Notes: generated by a model not told the origin, from the letters alone. Counted from the first letter of the stretch, positions 30,455 through 41,389 are shown. The stretch is 64,000 bases of DNA from Variovorax soli NBRC 106424 (GCF_001591385.1 NZ_BCUU01000003.1:62001-126000), one strand, 5' to 3'. A program made the numbers and translations.

Positions 30455-30545
30455 GCGCGGCGCGCGCCGTCATCCGCTTGGGCCCTTGGCCTGCGCACGG
30501 CGCCTTCCCAGCGGGGCTACCCTGTCCCGACGAAAGGAAGCAGCC

Positions 30546-30740
30546 ATGTCCCACGACAACAGATCCGTCGATGCTGACTCCCACGCCCGCACGCAGGTGA
30601 ACGTGAACGACGCGGACGATGTCCGCTACTGGACCGAACGCTTCGGCGTGGAAGAAGGCGTGTTGCGGCATGCGGTCGACCAGGTCGGCCCTTCTGCCGA
30701 GGCGGTCGCCAGGCAACTGGAGAAGAACTGGTTGCCTTGA
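30546..30740 (+). CDS. DUF3606 family protein
   Basis: A 64-residue protein (MSHDNRSVDADSHARTQVNV, NDADDVRYWTERFGVEEGVL, RHAVDQVGPSAEAVARQLEK) matches the short DUF3606 pattern, in which V-N-V-N-D-x-x-D-V-x-Y-W is central. It starts at ATG 30546 behind GAAAGGAAG. These small proteins are common in Proteobacteria and of unknown function. Confidence 0.8.
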   Translation: MSHDNRSVDADSHARTQVNVNDADDVRYWTERFGVEEGVLRHAVDQVGPSAEAVARQLEKNWLP

Positions 30741-30755
30741 GCCGGGGCCTCGCGC

Positions 30756-31649
30756 CTATTGCTCGAGTTCCAGCAGCGCACTTAGCGGCGCCGAGAAGCT
30801 CTTGAACTGGTGGCGGATGCGATAGAACGCCCGGTCCAGGGGCGGCAGGGCCGTCTGCAGCACCACCAGCCGGCCCAGCGCCAACTGGTCGCCCACCGCA
30901 CACAGCGACAGGCAGGAAATGCCCAGCCCGGTGGCCGTCCCCTGCTTGATGGCCTCCGTGTCGCCCAACTGCGTGGCCAACGCGAACCCGCCCAAATGCG
31001 GCAAAAGGAGCTGGTCGAGCAGTTCGCGCGTGCCCGATCCGATTTCCCGCAGAAGCCAGCGCTCCTGCCCGAGCTCCTGCGCGGTGGCCGGGCGGCCGAG
31101 CGTTGCCAAGGGGTGGTCGGGCGCGGCCACGATCACCATCCGGTCGGTGCCCCAGGGCTGCACGTCCAGCCCCTCGGAATGGCACGGCCCCTCGATGAGG
31201 CCGGCGTCCACTTCCATCCGCAAGACTGCATTGACCACTTCCTGCGTGTTGCCGATGCGCATGTCGACGGCAATGTCGGGCTGCTCGCGCTGCAGGTGCG
31301 CGATCCGGGCCGGCATCACGTAGTTGCCGATGGTGGTGCTGGCGCCGATGCGGATGAGGGCCGGCAGGAACGAATCCCTGTCGCCGTCGCCCACGCCGAA
31401 ATCGCGCTCGATCTCCATGGCCGCATTCAGCGCCACGCGGGCCCGCAACTGCAGCGCGCGACCAGTTTCGTTGAGCACCAGGCGCTTTCCCACGCGATCG
31501 AACAAGGGGGCGCCGAGCAAAGACTCCAGCTCCGCCAGCGCCGCGCTGGTGGCGGACTGCGACAGAGGGATGCTGGCGGCCGCGGCTGTCGTGCTGCCCA
31601 GCTCTGCGACCGCCGAAAAGATCTGCAGCTGTCTCAGCGTGAGCCTCAT
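30756..31649 (-). CDS. LysR-family regulator (YeiE-like)
   Basis: The 297-residue protein has an N-terminal winged HTH (LRQLQIFSAVAELGSTTAAA, ASIPLSQSATSAALAELESL, LGAPLFDRVGKRLVLNETGR) and the periplasmic-binding-type effector domain. The HTH text resembles YeiE, and the neighbour is a YeiH-type transporter encoded divergently, as in enterobacteria. YeiE responds to sulfite. A role as activator of the 31765 gene is therefore likely, from a 115-bp divergent promoter. Confidence 0.88.
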   Translation of the reverse strand: MRLTLRQLQIFSAVAELGSTTAAAASIPLSQSATSAALAELESLLGAPLFDRVGKRLVLNETGRALQLRARVALNAAMEIERDFGVGDGDRDSFLPALIRIGASTTIGNYVMPARIAHLQREQPDIAVDMRIGNTQEVVNAVLRMEVDAGLIEGPCHSEGLDVQPWGTDRMVIVAAPDHPLATLGRPATAQELGQERWLLREIGSGTRELLDQLLLPHLGGFALATQLGDTEAIKQGTATGLGISCLSLCAVGDQLALGRLVVLQTALPPLDRAFYRIRHQFKSFSAPLSALLELEQ

Positions 31650-31764
31650 TCACCCGCCTTACTCATAAGATGAGTTGATCATATCGATATAACTCGTTTT
31701 TCATTTCGAGCGGCTGCGGCCAAGATCGCTTCATCGTTTTCGACAGAAGCAAGAAGAAGCCGTC

Positions 31765-32868
31765 ATGCCCGCATCCAGCCGCCCGGCAGCACCCCTCGCC
31801 GGGCAAACCGCACCGGATTCCTCCCCTTCCCTCGCGCCCGGCCTGCTGCTGGCAGCGGCCGTCGCGGCGGCGGCCCTCTGGCTGGGGACCGTCCCCTGGT
31901 TCCGCAGCAACGGCCTGAGCACCCTCACGCTGGCAATCGCCATCGGCATGCTGGTCGGCAACACCCTCTACCCCAGGCTCGCGCCCCGGGCCGGCCAGGG
32001 GATCGCGTTCTCCAAGACGACACTGCTGCGCGCCGGCATCGTGCTCTACGGCATGCGGCTGACCTTCGGCGAAGTGGCCTCCATCGGCCTGTCCGGCGTC
32101 GTGGTCGATGTGGCCATGCTCTCGAGCACCTACGTGGCCGCCTACTGGATCGGCACGCGAATGCTGGGTCTGGACCGCGAGACCAGCCTGCTGATCGGCG
32201 CAGGCAGCTCCATCTGCGGCGCCGCCGCGGTGATGGCGGCAGAGCCGGTGGTCAAGGGCCGCGCCGAGCAGGCCACCATTGCCGTGGCCACCGTGGTCGC
32301 CTTCGGCACGCTGGCCATGTTCCTGTGGCCGGTGGTCTATCACCTGGGCGTCGACCACGGGCTGCTGCAATGGACCGCCCGCGAGTACGGCGTGTTCGTG
32401 GGCTCGACGGTGCACGAGGTGGCCCAGGTGGTGGTGGCCGGCGGCGCCGTCTCGCAAGAGGCGGCGGACGCGGCGGTCGTCACCAAGATGCTGCGGGTCA
32501 TGATGCTGGCGCCGGTGCTGGTGATCGTGGCGCTGATGCTGTCCCGCGGCGCCAAGGCTTCTGCTTCTGGTGCCGCGAGCGGGCCGGCCCGCCGCACGCG
32601 CATCACGGTGCCGTGGTTCGCCTTCGGCTTCATCGCCGTTGCAGCCTTCAACTCCGCCGTCGACCTGCCGCAGGCCTGGAAGCAGGCCGCCATCACGGTC
32701 GATGACATGGTGCTGGCCATGGCCATGGCGGCGCTGGGCCTGACCACGCACGTCTCCACCTTGCGGCGCGCCGGCACGCGGCCCATGTGGCTCGCGTCGA
32801 TGCTGTTCGGCTGGCTGCTGGTCGGAGGGTTGCTGGTCAACCATGTGGTCGGCCAGTGGATGGGCTGA
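31765..32868 (+). CDS. YeiH/UPF0324 membrane exporter
   Basis: The 367-residue protein has about ten membrane helices and UPF0324 signatures: LTLAIAIGMLVGNTLYPRLA, KTTLLRAGIVLYGMRLTFGE, LIGAGSSICGAAAVMAAEPV, VGSTVHEVAQVVVAGGAVSQ. Family members are linked to sulfur-containing substrates (sulfite or sulfoacetate-derived exporters), but the substrate here is not proven. It is divergent from a LysR regulator, as in the yeiE-yeiH pair. Confidence 0.9.
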   Translation: MPASSRPAAPLAGQTAPDSSPSLAPGLLLAAAVAAAALWLGTVPWFRSNGLSTLTLAIAIGMLVGNTLYPRLAPRAGQGIAFSKTTLLRAGIVLYGMRLTFGEVASIGLSGVVVDVAMLSSTYVAAYWIGTRMLGLDRETSLLIGAGSSICGAAAVMAAEPVVKGRAEQATIAVATVVAFGTLAMFLWPVVYHLGVDHGLLQWTAREYGVFVGSTVHEVAQVVVAGGAVSQEAADAAVVTKMLRVMMLAPVLVIVALMLSRGAKASASGAASGPARRTRITVPWFAFGFIAVAAFNSAVDLPQAWKQAAITVDDMVLAMAMAALGLTTHVSTLRRAGTRPMWLASMLFGWLLVGGLLVNHVVGQWMG

Positions 32869-33077
32869 AGTCCGCGATCCAGATCGAGCCGGGCTTGGCC
32901 CGGTTCCATCATCAAGAACGTCGGCATGACAACGATAGTTTGCAGTCCTTATCTAACAGTTGGGGACTTTGTCACGCACGGCACGTTTTCCAATGGACAG
33001 GGCGGATGCCGCGTGGTCCGCGGGTGGCGGCAGAACATATGCTCCCGAGCAAGCCCAGCCACACGCGGAGTTCAGTC

Positions 33078-33626
33078 ATGGAGAGACGCAGCGCGGAGAT
33101 CGAAACGGTGCCTCACAGCCTGGAGGCGGCCCGCTCGTCACGCAGGGAGCGTTCGTCGTCGTCGTCGGACACCCGGTCGTTCGCGGAAATCGTGGGCGAC
33201 TTCTTCCGCAAGAACGGCCAGGCCGCACCGGCGGCTGAAGCCGCCCCTTCTGCCTCTTCTGCCGATGCCGTGCGCGAATCGGCCCCGGCAGGGCCGCAGT
33301 CCGTCCCGAACCCGGTGCTCTACAAGCACTGGAACGCCATCCGGGCCGATGGCATCAGCGCCTCTCAGTTCATCGCCTTCCTGCAGCCCCTGGCCGACCT
33401 CGACGGCATCACCGTCTCCTACACCTACAGCGGCGAAGACGGCAAGGAGCATGTCTACACGCGGCGGCGCGAAGACGAGGCGGCCGGTGCTACTGCCCAA
33501 CCGCGCGCCAACCCGCTTTCCGAGGCCATTCGCAAGGGCAAGCTGTCCAAGGAAAAGGCCCTGACCTTCGCGCTGAATGAAGAAGGGCGCGTGTGGATCG
33601 AGAGCAACTTCCTGGATCTGAAATAG
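33078..33626 (+). CDS. Unknown protein with Ser-rich N-terminus
   Basis: The 182-residue protein (MERRSAEIETVPHSLEAARS) has a low-complexity Ser/Arg part (SSRRERSSSSSDTRSFAEIV), a Pro/Ala linker, and a folded C-terminal region (LYKHWNAIRADGISASQFIA, FLQPLADLDGITVSYTYSGE) ending ALNEEGRVWIESNFLDLK. It starts at ATG 33078. No domain recognised. A terminator follows at 33655. The 209-bp gap before it shows no further gene. Confidence 0.65.
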   Translation: MERRSAEIETVPHSLEAARSSRRERSSSSSDTRSFAEIVGDFFRKNGQAAPAAEAAPSASSADAVRESAPAGPQSVPNPVLYKHWNAIRADGISASQFIAFLQPLADLDGITVSYTYSGEDGKEHVYTRRREDEAAGATAQPRANPLSEAIRKGKLSKEKALTFALNEEGRVWIESNFLDLK

Positions 33627-33654
33627 GCCGCGCGACGCGGCGCCCAGAAGCACA

Positions 33655-33685
33655 GAAGCCCGCTACCGGTTCGATAGCGGGCTTC
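33655..33685. terminator. Intrinsic terminator after 33078-33626
   Basis: An 11-bp perfect stem (GAAGCCCGCTA / TAGCGGGCTTC) with a 9-nt loop lies 28 bp after the stop codon. T-poor tails on either strand make it moderate. It also lies downstream of tRNA-Ile2 on the minus strand. Confidence 0.6.
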
Positions 33686-33700
33686 CTGCATCTTGTGAGG

Positions 33701-33777
<77 letters not shown>

Positions 33778-33792
33778 ACGTGGGGCGCCATT

Positions 33793-34797
33793 CTACTTTC
33801 GGTAGCTCAGCGCATTGCTCACCAGCCGGGAGGTGATGTCCACGATCTGGATCATGCGCTCGTACGGCATGCGCGTGGGGCCGATGACGCCCAGGGTGCC
33901 CACCACCTGGCCGTCCACTTCGTAATTGGCGCTGACCACCGACAGCTCTTCATAAGGCACGACCTGGCTCTCGCCCCCGATGAAGATGCGCACGCCCTCG
34001 CCCTTGCTCGACACGTCCAGCAGGCGCATCAGCTGCGCCTTCTGCTCGAACAGCTCGAAGGCGCGCCGCAGGTGTGTCATGTCGCTGGAGAAATCGCTCA
34101 CCGACAAGAGGTTGCGCTCGCCGGCAATCACGACCTCTTCCTCGGCCTCGCTCATGGCCTCGGCACCCACCTGCACCGCCGTCTTCATCAGCGTGGCGAT
34201 CTCGCCGCGCAGCGTGTCGATTTCGGACTGCAGCCGGTCGCGCACCTGCTCCAGCGTCAGGCCCGAGAAGTTGGCGTTGATGTAGTTGGACGCCTCCACC
34301 AGTTCCGACTGGCTGAAGTCCACTTCCGGAAAGATCACCCGGTTCTGCACGTCGCCGTCCGGCGAGACGATGATGACCAAGAGGCGCTTTTCAGACAGCC
34401 GCAGGAATTCGATGTGCCGGAAGGTGGAGGCCCGGCGCGGCGCCATGACCACGCCCACGAACTGCGACAGGTTCGACAGCATGGCGGCCGCATTGGCGAT
34501 CACCTTCTGCGGCTGGTCGGCCGCCAGCGTGGGTGCCGTGATCTCGTCACGGTTCGCGGTCAGCATGGTGTCCACGAACAGGCGGTAGCCGCGCGCCGTG
34601 GGAATGCGGCCGGCGGAGGTGTGGGGGCTGGCGATGAGGCCGTGCTCCTCCAGGTCGGCCATCACGTTGCGGATGGTGGCGGGCGACAGCTCCAGCCCGG
34701 CCACGCGCGACAAGGTGCGCGAACCCACCGGCTGGCCTTCGGCGATGTATCGCTCCACCAGGGTCTTGAGCAAGAGACGTGCGCGATCGTCGAGCAT
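33793..34797 (-). CDS. hrcA: Heat-inducible transcription repressor HrcA
   Basis: The 334-residue repressor has an N-terminal winged helix ([60 protein letters not shown]) and the HrcA core with [20 protein letters not shown] and the C-terminal GEESQVV/VVSANY-like strands. It binds CIRCE operators of groESL/dnaK genes, none of which are in this window. It is divergent from nadK with only 28 bp between start codons. Confidence 0.96.
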   Translation of the reverse strand: MLDDRARLLLKTLVERYIAEGQPVGSRTLSRVAGLELSPATIRNVMADLEEHGLIASPHTSAGRIPTARGYRLFVDTMLTANRDEITAPTLAADQPQKVIANAAAMLSNLSQFVGVVMAPRRASTFRHIEFLRLSEKRLLVIIVSPDGDVQNRVIFPEVDFSQSELVEASNYINANFSGLTLEQVRDRLQSEIDTLRGEIATLMKTAVQVGAEAMSEAEEEVVIAGERNLLSVSDFSSDMTHLRRAFELFEQKAQLMRLLDVSSKGEGVRIFIGGESQVVPYEELSVVSANYEVDGQVVGTLGVIGPTRMPYERMIQIVDITSRLVSNALSYRK

Positions 34798-34825
34798 TCG
34801 ATGATTTTAGTGTTGTAATTTGTAC

Positions 34826-35734
34826 ATGACCCTCCGCTTCCGCCACGTTGCGCTCATTGGCAAATACCAGCAGAACGCTGTGCGCGCGCAAACGGGCGGC
34901 GTGGGCGCCGCCACGCCGGACAGCATGCTGGACGGCATCGGCGAGTTTCTGAAGGCGCAGGGCTGCGAGGTGTCCACCCTGCAGGGCGACGAGAGCGTTC
35001 CGCCCGGGCGCTATGCCGAACTCAGCCTGGACGACATCGGCCAGCACTGCGACCTGGGGCTGGTGGTGGGCGGCGACGGCACCATGCTGGGCATCGGGCG
35101 CCAGCTGGCGCCCTACGGCGTGCCGCTGATCGGCATCAACCGCGGGCGGCTGGGCTTCATCACCGACATTGCGCTGGACCACTACCCGTCCGTGCTCGTG
35201 CCCATGCTCTCGGGCGAATACGAGGAAGAGCGACGCACGCTCATGCTCGGCCAGGTGATCCGCGACGGCCAGAAGGTGTTCGAGGCCCTGGCCATGAACG
35301 ACGTGGTGGTCAACCGCGGCGCCACCTCCGGCATGGTGGAGCTGCGCGTTTCGGTGGGCCGGCATTTCGTGGCCAACCAGCGCGCCGACGGCCTGATCAT
35401 CGCCACGGCCACCGGCTCCACCGCCTATGCCCTGTCGGCGGGCGGGCCTTTGCTGCATCCGGCCGTCTCGGGCTGGGTGCTGGTGCCCATTGCGCCGCAC
35501 ACGCTGTCGAACCGGCCCATCGTGCTGCCCGACGACGAAGAGGTGTCCATCGAACTGGTGGCCGGGCGCGACGCCAGCGCCAATTTCGACATGCAATCAC
35601 TGGCCACGCTGGCCCACGGCGACCGCATCGTGGTGCGGCGCTCGCACATGAACGTACGCTTCCTGCACCCCAAGGGCTGGAGCTATTTCGACACGCTGCG
35701 CAAGAAACTGCACTGGAACGAGGGGGGCTCCTGA
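34826..35734 (+). CDS. nadK: NAD kinase
   Basis: The 302-residue enzyme phosphorylates NAD to NADP. Motifs: [20 protein letters not shown] (GGDG), [58 protein letters not shown], and [20 protein letters not shown]. The ATG at 34826 has no ribosome-binding sequence and the promoter region is only 28 bp, so a leaderless or near-leaderless transcript is possible. It is followed by recN, a normal Burkholderiales order. Confidence 0.96.
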   Translation: MTLRFRHVALIGKYQQNAVRAQTGGVGAATPDSMLDGIGEFLKAQGCEVSTLQGDESVPPGRYAELSLDDIGQHCDLGLVVGGDGTMLGIGRQLAPYGVPLIGINRGRLGFITDIALDHYPSVLVPMLSGEYEEERRTLMLGQVIRDGQKVFEALAMNDVVVNRGATSGMVELRVSVGRHFVANQRADGLIIATATGSTAYALSAGGPLLHPAVSGWVLVPIAPHTLSNRPIVLPDDEEVSIELVAGRDASANFDMQSLATLAHGDRIVVRRSHMNVRFLHPKGWSYFDTLRKKLHWNEGGS

Positions 35735-35735
35735 C

Positions 35736-37436
35736 TTGGCTCTGCGAAGGATCACGCTGCGCGATTTCGTGATCGTGCGCTCGCTGGACATCGACCTGTC
35801 CGCGGGCTTTACCGTTCTCACCGGCGAAACCGGCGCCGGCAAGTCCATCTTGATCGATGCGCTCCAATTGGCGCTGGGCAGCCGGGCCGACCCCGGCGCC
35901 ATCCGCGAGGGCGCCCAGCGGCTGGATGTGAGCGCCGAGTTCGACGCCGCCCCATCGCTCGATGCCTGGCTGGACGAGGGCGGCTTCGAGACCTCCGCCG
36001 GCGAACTGCTTTTGCTGCGCCGCACGGTCGACCTGCAGGGCCGCAGCCGCGGCTGGATCAACGGCAGCCCCGCCACCGCCGCTCAGCTGCGCGAACTGGG
36101 CGAGCGCCTGCTCGACATCCACGGCCAGCATGCCTGGCAAAGCCTCACCCGCCCCGATTCGGTCCGCGGCCTGCTCGATGCCTACGCCGGCGTGAAAGAC
36201 GGTGCGCTCGATGCAAGCTGGCAAGCCTGGCGACAGGCCAGCGCCGCACTGGAGGCCGCGCGCAGCGCCCAGGATTCGCTCCAGCGCGAGCGCGAACGGC
36301 TGCAGTGGCAGATCGGCGAGGTGGCCAAGCTCGCCCCCGGCGCCGACGAGTGGGAAGAGCTGTCGGCCAGCCATTCGCGCATCTCCAATGCGCAGGCCCT
36401 GATCGACGCCGCCGAGGGCGCACGCCAGGCCATCGAGGACGACGAGCAAGGCGCCCTCTCCGCCCTGAACCGCGCGCTGGCCCTGCTGCAGGGCTGCGAG
36501 CACATCGAGTCCGAATTCAAGGCGCTGGGCGAAGTGCTGGCCTCCAGCGTCGCCCAGGCCGCCGATGCCGCGCACAGCCTGCACGGCTACCTGCGCCATG
36601 CCGACACCGACCCGCAGCGCCTGGCCGAACTGGACGAGCGCATGGGCCTGTGGATGTCCCTGGCGCGCCGCTACCGCCGCCCGCCCGAAGAGCTGCCCGC
36701 GCTGTACGCCGGCTGGCAGGACGAGCTCAAGGCGCTGGATGCCGCCAGCGACCTCGATGCACTGGAGCGCGCCGAGCACACGGCGCAGCAGGCCTACATG
36801 AAGGAAGCGCGCGCCCTGGGCAAGTCCCGCCAGGCCGCGGCGCCCAAGCTGGCCAAGGCCATCACCGAGGCGATGCAGGGCCTGGGCATGCAGGGCGGCC
36901 GCTTCGAGGTGGCCCTGTCGGCGCTGGCGCAGCCCAGCCGCCACGGACTGGAAGACATCGGCTTCCTGGTGGCCGGCCATGCCGGCAGCACGCCGCGGCC
37001 CATCGGCAAGGTGGCGTCGGGCGGCGAGCTCTCGCGCATTGCGCTGGCCATTGCCGTCACCACCAGCCGGCTGGGCGAGGCGCAGACGCTGATCTTCGAC
37101 GAGGTCGATTCCGGCGTGGGCGGCGCGGTGGCCGAAACCGTGGGGCGGCTCATGCAGCAGCTCGGCCGCGACCGCCAGGTGCTGGCCGTGACGCACCTGC
37201 CGCAGGTGGCGGCCTGCGCCGATCACCACCTGCTGGTTTCCAAGCGCCCGGCGCAAGAGCAGGCTGGATCCGGCATCCCCCAGATCGAAAGCCGGGTCAG
37301 CGCGCTGGAAGACGACGCGCGCGACCAGGAAATCGCCCGCATGCTCGGCGGCGAACGCGTGTCGGCCACCACACTGGCGCATGCGCGCGAAATGCTGGGC
37401 AAGCCGGCGGCAGCGCCGGCCAAGGCCCGCGCGTGA
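35736..37436 (+). CDS. recN: DNA repair ATPase RecN
   Basis: The 566-residue SMC-like protein holds broken DNA ends in recombinational repair. It has Walker [21 protein letters not shown] at the N-terminus, a coiled-coil centre, and at the C-terminus the signature [16 protein letters not shown] and Walker [19 protein letters not shown]. Start is TTG at 35736, preceded by AGGGGGG and separated from nadK by one base. It probably forms one transcript with nadK. Confidence 0.96.
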   Translation: MALRRITLRDFVIVRSLDIDLSAGFTVLTGETGAGKSILIDALQLALGSRADPGAIREGAQRLDVSAEFDAAPSLDAWLDEGGFETSAGELLLLRRTVDLQGRSRGWINGSPATAAQLRELGERLLDIHGQHAWQSLTRPDSVRGLLDAYAGVKDGALDASWQAWRQASAALEAARSAQDSLQRERERLQWQIGEVAKLAPGADEWEELSASHSRISNAQALIDAAEGARQAIEDDEQGALSALNRALALLQGCEHIESEFKALGEVLASSVAQAADAAHSLHGYLRHADTDPQRLAELDERMGLWMSLARRYRRPPEELPALYAGWQDELKALDAASDLDALERAEHTAQQAYMKEARALGKSRQAAAPKLAKAITEAMQGLGMQGGRFEVALSALAQPSRHGLEDIGFLVAGHAGSTPRPIGKVASGGELSRIALAIAVTTSRLGEAQTLIFDEVDSGVGGAVAETVGRLMQQLGRDRQVLAVTHLPQVAACADHHLLVSKRPAQEQAGSGIPQIESRVSALEDDARDQEIARMLGGERVSATTLAHAREMLGKPAAAPAKARA

Positions 37437-37461
37437 CGAGCAACAAAGGGAAAGCGAAGCG

Positions 37462-38337
37462 ATGAGCCTCGAAGTCGTCCTCATCACCGGCATGTCGGGC
37501 TCCGGCAAGTCGGTGGCGTTGCACGCACTGGAAGACGCGGGCTACTACTGCGTCGACAACCTGCCGCCGGAACTGCTTTCGCCCTTCATCGCGCTGGAGC
37601 GGCAGCAGCAGGCGCGGCGCGTGGCCATTGCGATGGACGTGCGCAGCGGCGTGTCGTTTCCGCTCATTCCGCAGCAGCTCGACGCGCTGCGGCACGAAGG
37701 CGTGCAGCTGCGCTCGCTCTTTCTCGACTCCACCACCGACGCACTGGTGCGGCGCTTTTCCGAGACGCGCCGGCGCCATCCGCTGTCGCGCCAGGAAGGC
37801 GAGGTCGATGCGCCCGAACGCCACCGCGCGCTGGTGCAGGCCATCGAACTCGAGCGGGAACTGCTGGCCGACCTGCGCGATGGCGCCGACATCATCGACA
37901 CCAGCATCATCCGCCCGGCGCAGCTGCAGAGCTACATCAAGGACCTGATCGCCGCGCCGCAAAGCACGTTGACGCTGGTGTTCGAGTCCTTCGCCTTCAA
38001 GCGCGGCATTCCGCTGGATGCCGACTACGTGTTCGACGTGCGCATGCTGCCCAACCCGCACTACGTGCCGAACCTGCGGCCGCTCACCGGCCGCGATGCG
38101 CCGGTGATCGACTGGCTGCGCGAACATGACGAAGTGCTGCAGATGTATGAAGACATCGAAGGCTTTCTCGCCCGCTGGCTCGATGCGCTGGCGCGCGACC
38201 ACCGCAGCTACGTCACCGTGGCCATCGGCTGCACGGGCGGGCAGCACCGCTCGGTGTTCCTGGTCGAGCAGCTCACGCGCAACTTCGAGAAGCGCTGGGC
38301 CGCGCTGAAGCGGCACCGCGAGCTTCACGAGTTCTAG
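37462..38337 (+). CDS. rapZ: RNase adapter protein RapZ
   Basis: The 291-residue protein starts at ATG 37462 ([20 protein letters not shown]) with Walker A GMSGSGKS. Further family segments: [78 protein letters not shown]. RapZ controls glucosamine-6-phosphate synthase through small RNAs in enterobacteria; in Burkholderiales its target is less clear. No rpoN or PTS genes neighbour it here; it follows recN by 25 bp. Confidence 0.95.
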   Translation: MSLEVVLITGMSGSGKSVALHALEDAGYYCVDNLPPELLSPFIALERQQQARRVAIAMDVRSGVSFPLIPQQLDALRHEGVQLRSLFLDSTTDALVRRFSETRRRHPLSRQEGEVDAPERHRALVQAIELERELLADLRDGADIIDTSIIRPAQLQSYIKDLIAAPQSTLTLVFESFAFKRGIPLDADYVFDVRMLPNPHYVPNLRPLTGRDAPVIDWLREHDEVLQMYEDIEGFLARWLDALARDHRSYVTVAIGCTGGQHRSVFLVEQLTRNFEKRWAALKRHRELHEF

Positions 38338-39434
38338 GCATTCAGCTCCGTCAGCAGCTTGCGCACGGGTGCGGGCAGGCCCAGGCCTTGCCACGCGGCT
38401 TCATCGAACCAGGCGCCGCCCGCGGACAACTGCGACTTGTTCGACGACGCCTTCCAGATGACCGGATGCAGGTGCAGGTCCTTGTGCGTCAGCACGTGGA
38501 CGAAAGGCGGTGCATCGTCCAATGCATCGCCGGCTGACATCGGGATACTCGCGCCCAGCGCATCGCGGTTGTCGAAGCACGGCAGGCAATACAGGCCCGC
38601 CCAGATGCCGGATGCCGGCCGCTTCTCCAGCCAGACGCGGCCCTGCGCATCGCGCGCCACCAACATCCAGATCGATTGCGACGTACGCCGCAGCTTGCGC
38701 GTCTTGACCGGAAACCGCTCCTGCTCGCTGCGCAGCTGGGCCTGGCAATCGGTGCCGACGGGACAGATCAGGCAACTGGGCTTGCGCGGCATGCAGACGG
38801 TGGCGCCCAGGTCCATCAGGCCCTGGGTGTAGGCGGGCATGTCCTCGCCGCTGTCAGCGGCCGGCAGCAGCTGCGTGGCCAGGTTCCACAGCGCCCGCTC
38901 GTTGGCGCTCGAGGCCAGGTCGCCTTCGAAGCCCAGAAAGCGCGTCAGCACCCGCTTGACGTTGCCGTCCAGGATGGCCACCCGCTCGCCGAAACAGAAG
39001 GAGGCGATGGCCGCCGCGGTGGAGCGGCCGATGCCCGGCAGCGTCTCCAGCTGCGCTGCGGTGCGCGGAAACTCGCCGCCGAAGCGCGCCACCACCTCTT
39101 GTGCGCAGCGGTGCATGTTGCGCGCGCGGCTGTAGTAGCCCAGGCCGCTCCACAGGCCCAGCACCTCGTCCTCGTGCGCCGACGCGAGATCGGCCACCGA
39201 CGGAAAACGCTGCAGGAAGCGGTCGAAGTAGCCCAGCACCGTGCTCACCTGCGTCTGCTGCAGCATCACTTCGGACAGCCACACGCGATACGGGTCGCGC
39301 GTGTTCTGCCAGGGCAGTTCGCTGCGGCCGTGGCTGCGCTGCCAGCGCACCACGCGCGGCGCGAAATCGGCCGAAAGAGAAGATGGCGGCGCCGCCTGGT
39401 CCTGCGGTGCCTGCACGACGGCTGCCTTGCTCAA
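38334..39434 (-). CDS. mutY: A/G-specific adenine glycosylase MutY
   Basis: The 366-residue enzyme removes adenine opposite 8-oxoguanine. Motifs: [20 protein letters not shown] (catalytic Glu), [40 protein letters not shown] (HhH), [16 protein letters not shown] (catalytic Asp). Four Cys bind the [4Fe-4S] cluster (C-x6-C-x2-C-x5-C at about 217-233). A C-terminal NUDIX-like domain is present. Start is TTG at 39434, overlapping the dynamin stop as TTGA; the frame stays open far upstream but that part is antisense-like noise. Confidence 0.96.
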   Translation of the reverse strand: MSKAAVVQAPQDQAAPPSSLSADFAPRVVRWQRSHGRSELPWQNTRDPYRVWLSEVMLQQTQVSTVLGYFDRFLQRFPSVADLASAHEDEVLGLWSGLGYYSRARNMHRCAQEVVARFGGEFPRTAAQLETLPGIGRSTAAAIASFCFGERVAILDGNVKRVLTRFLGFEGDLASSANERALWNLATQLLPAADSGEDMPAYTQGLMDLGATVCMPRKPSCLICPVGTDCQAQLRSEQERFPVKTRKLRRTSQSIWMLVARDAQGRVWLEKRPASGIWAGLYCLPCFDNRDALGASIPMSAGDALDDAPPFVHVLTHKDLHLHPVIWKASSNKSQLSAGGAWFDEAAWQGLGLPAPVRKLLTELNA

Positions 39435-41389
39435 GCCGCGCGAAGTTCCGGATGTTCGCCGCCGCCCTGCGGGTCGCGGCTGGTGAGGAGCGAGGTCAGT
39501 TCCTGCAGGCGCTCGCCCAGTTCCTTGAGCGCGACTTCCTGCGCGGCGATTTCCGCCAGGCGCTCGTCCAGGCCGCCGGCGGCGCTCTGGATGCGCTCCA
39601 CCGCCTCGATGCGGCGGCCGAAATTGCGGCGGCGTTCCTTGAGCTGCGCGTCCAGCTGGGCGCCGGCGCCCTTGCTCCAGCGCTCGACCTCGGTCATGGC
39701 GGCCTCGTTCACCACGCGCAGCCGGCTGGCCAGCGCGCGCACCAGCTTGTCGCAGAACTCGGGCTGCGCCAGCTTGAGCATGTTGCTCACGCCCAGGTAC
39801 TGCACGTGGCTCTGCTCGATCTGGCTCAATTGCTTGATGAAGCCCATCAGGTCGGGCTCGGCCGGCGCCAGCAGGGTGAAGCCGTGTTCGGCATTGAGCT
39901 GGCGGAAGGTGGCGTTGAGCATGGCCTGGATCTCGGCCGTGGTCTCCTGCACCTCGCGCAGGTTGCCGCGCAAGGCATCGAAGGTTTCGCCGTACACCTT
40001 GCGCACGTTCAGCTTGATGCCCGGGCGCTTGAGCGCCGCGGCCAGCTTGGCCATGTCGGCCTTGAGCGCCGTGCTGCCCAGCACCGCGTACACCTCGCGC
40101 AGCAGCTTGCTCTGCACCGAGCGCAGCGCCAGGATGCGGGCATTGCTGCCCTCGAATTCGGACTGCTCGCTTTCGATGCGGGTACGCATGTGGCGGATCA
40201 CGCCGGTGTTCTTGCCGCGCAGCCCCTGCAGTTCCAGCGCCTGCTCCGACAGGTCGCGCGCGCGCACCTTCAGGATGCGCTCGGCCTCGGTGCGCAATGC
40301 GCCGATGCCGTTGTCGATGGCCAGGCGCAGCACGGTCTCGCGCTTGCCCAGGATGCCCTCGCCCAGCACGGCTTCCAGCGCCGGCAGCCGGCTGGCCTGC
40401 AGCAGCGGCGCGTCGCGCCGGATCTTGGCCTGCAGCCCTTTCTGGGCGGAGACCGGCAGCACATGTTCCAGCGGCACATCCAGCACCTTGGCCGAAGCCT
40501 GGCGCTGGCGGTCGATCTGCTTCTCGACTTCGCTGGGGCTGTTCAGGATGTCCCACAGCGTGTCGATCTTGTTGAGCACGACGATGCGCGTGTCCTTGTG
40601 GTCGCCCTCGGTGATGAGGTGCTCGCGCCAGATCGACAAATCAGAGCGGGTCACGCCCGTGTCCGCGCCCAGGATGAACACCACGGCGTGGGCCTGCGGA
40701 ATCAGGCTCACCGTCAGTTCGGGCTCGGCGCCGATGGCGTTGAGGCCCGGCGTGTCGAGGATGACAAGCCCCTGCTCCAGCAGCGGATGGGGCATGTTCA
40801 GCACCGCATGGCGCCAGCGCGGGATCTCCACCCGGCCCTGCGCGTCGGGCGCCGGGTTGTCCTCGGGGCTGTCGTCGTTCCAGAAGCCCAGCTCGCGCGC
40901 CTGATCCAGCGGCACCCAGTCCACCTCGGCCACCATGTGCATGGTCTGTGCCAGCGACTCGGCGTTGTGCACGTCGATCGGGATTTCAGTCCAGCGGTCC
41001 TGCTCGTCGCGCCAATGGGTCAGCGAATGCGGCTCCAGCCGGGTGGCGATGGGCAGCAGGCGCAGGCTGGGCGGCAGCGCCGCGTCGTAGCCCAGCTCGG
41101 TCGGGCACATGGTGGTGCGGCCGGCGCTGGCGGGCATGATCCGGCGGCCGTAGCCGGCGAAGAAGATGGCGTTGATCAGCTCGGACTTGCCGCGCGAAAA
41201 CTCGGCCACGAAGGCGACCATGACCTTGCTGGTGCGCATCTGCAGTTCCAGCTCGCGCAGGCGCTCGCCCACGGCCATGTCCAGCAGGTCGTTCTCGCGC
41301 AGCCAACCGGTCAGCCACTTGAGCCGATGGGCAAAGTTGCGTCGCCAGGCACCGTGCTGGTCGAACTGCTGATTGAAGGATCGGGTCAA
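39431..41389 (-). CDS. Bacterial dynamin-like GTPase
   Basis: The 652-residue protein has a dynamin-family GTPase domain: G1 AEFSRGKSELINAIFF, G2 RTTMCP, G3 VILDTPGLNAIG, G4 VVLNKIDTLWD. Long helical, coiled-coil stalk regions follow (RARDLSEQALELQGLRGKNT, EQSEFEGSNARILALRSVQS) and a C-terminal helical end. G1 has Ser rather than Thr after GK; that is allowed. The family remodels membranes; in Burkholderiales the gene commonly precedes mutY. It overlaps mutY by 4 bp and faces mutM. Confidence 0.88.
   Translation of the reverse strand: MTRSFNQQFDQHGAWRRNFAHRLKWLTGWLRENDLLDMAVGERLRELELQMRTSKVMVAFVAEFSRGKSELINAIFFAGYGRRIMPASAGRTTMCPTELGYDAALPPSLRLLPIATRLEPHSLTHWRDEQDRWTEIPIDVHNAESLAQTMHMVAEVDWVPLDQARELGFWNDDSPEDNPAPDAQGRVEIPRWRHAVLNMPHPLLEQGLVILDTPGLNAIGAEPELTVSLIPQAHAVVFILGADTGVTRSDLSIWREHLITEGDHKDTRIVVLNKIDTLWDILNSPSEVEKQIDRQRQASAKVLDVPLEHVLPVSAQKGLQAKIRRDAPLLQASRLPALEAVLGEGILGKRETVLRLAIDNGIGALRTEAERILKVRARDLSEQALELQGLRGKNTGVIRHMRTRIESEQSEFEGSNARILALRSVQSKLLREVYAVLGSTALKADMAKLAAALKRPGIKLNVRKVYGETFDALRGNLREVQETTAEIQAMLNATFRQLNAEHGFTLLAPAEPDLMGFIKQLSQIEQSHVQYLGVSNMLKLAQPEFCDKLVRALASRLRVVNEAAMTEVERWSKGAGAQLDAQLKERRRNFGRRIEAVERIQSAAGGLDERLAEIAAQEVALKELGERLQELTSLLTSRDPQGGGEHPELRAA

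Noticed and set aside
35397..37508. 703-codon minus-strand frame opposite nadK/recN
   Set aside because: Composition is Gly/Ala/Gln/His-rich without domain text; recN and nadK on the other strand are certain. It is an antisense shadow in GC-rich DNA.
38334..40556. Single 740-codon minus-strand frame covering mutY and part of the dynamin gene
   Set aside because: Only the 3' part (from TTG 39434) has MutY text. The upstream part is Arg/Ala/Gly-rich and is a frame shifted against the real dynamin gene.
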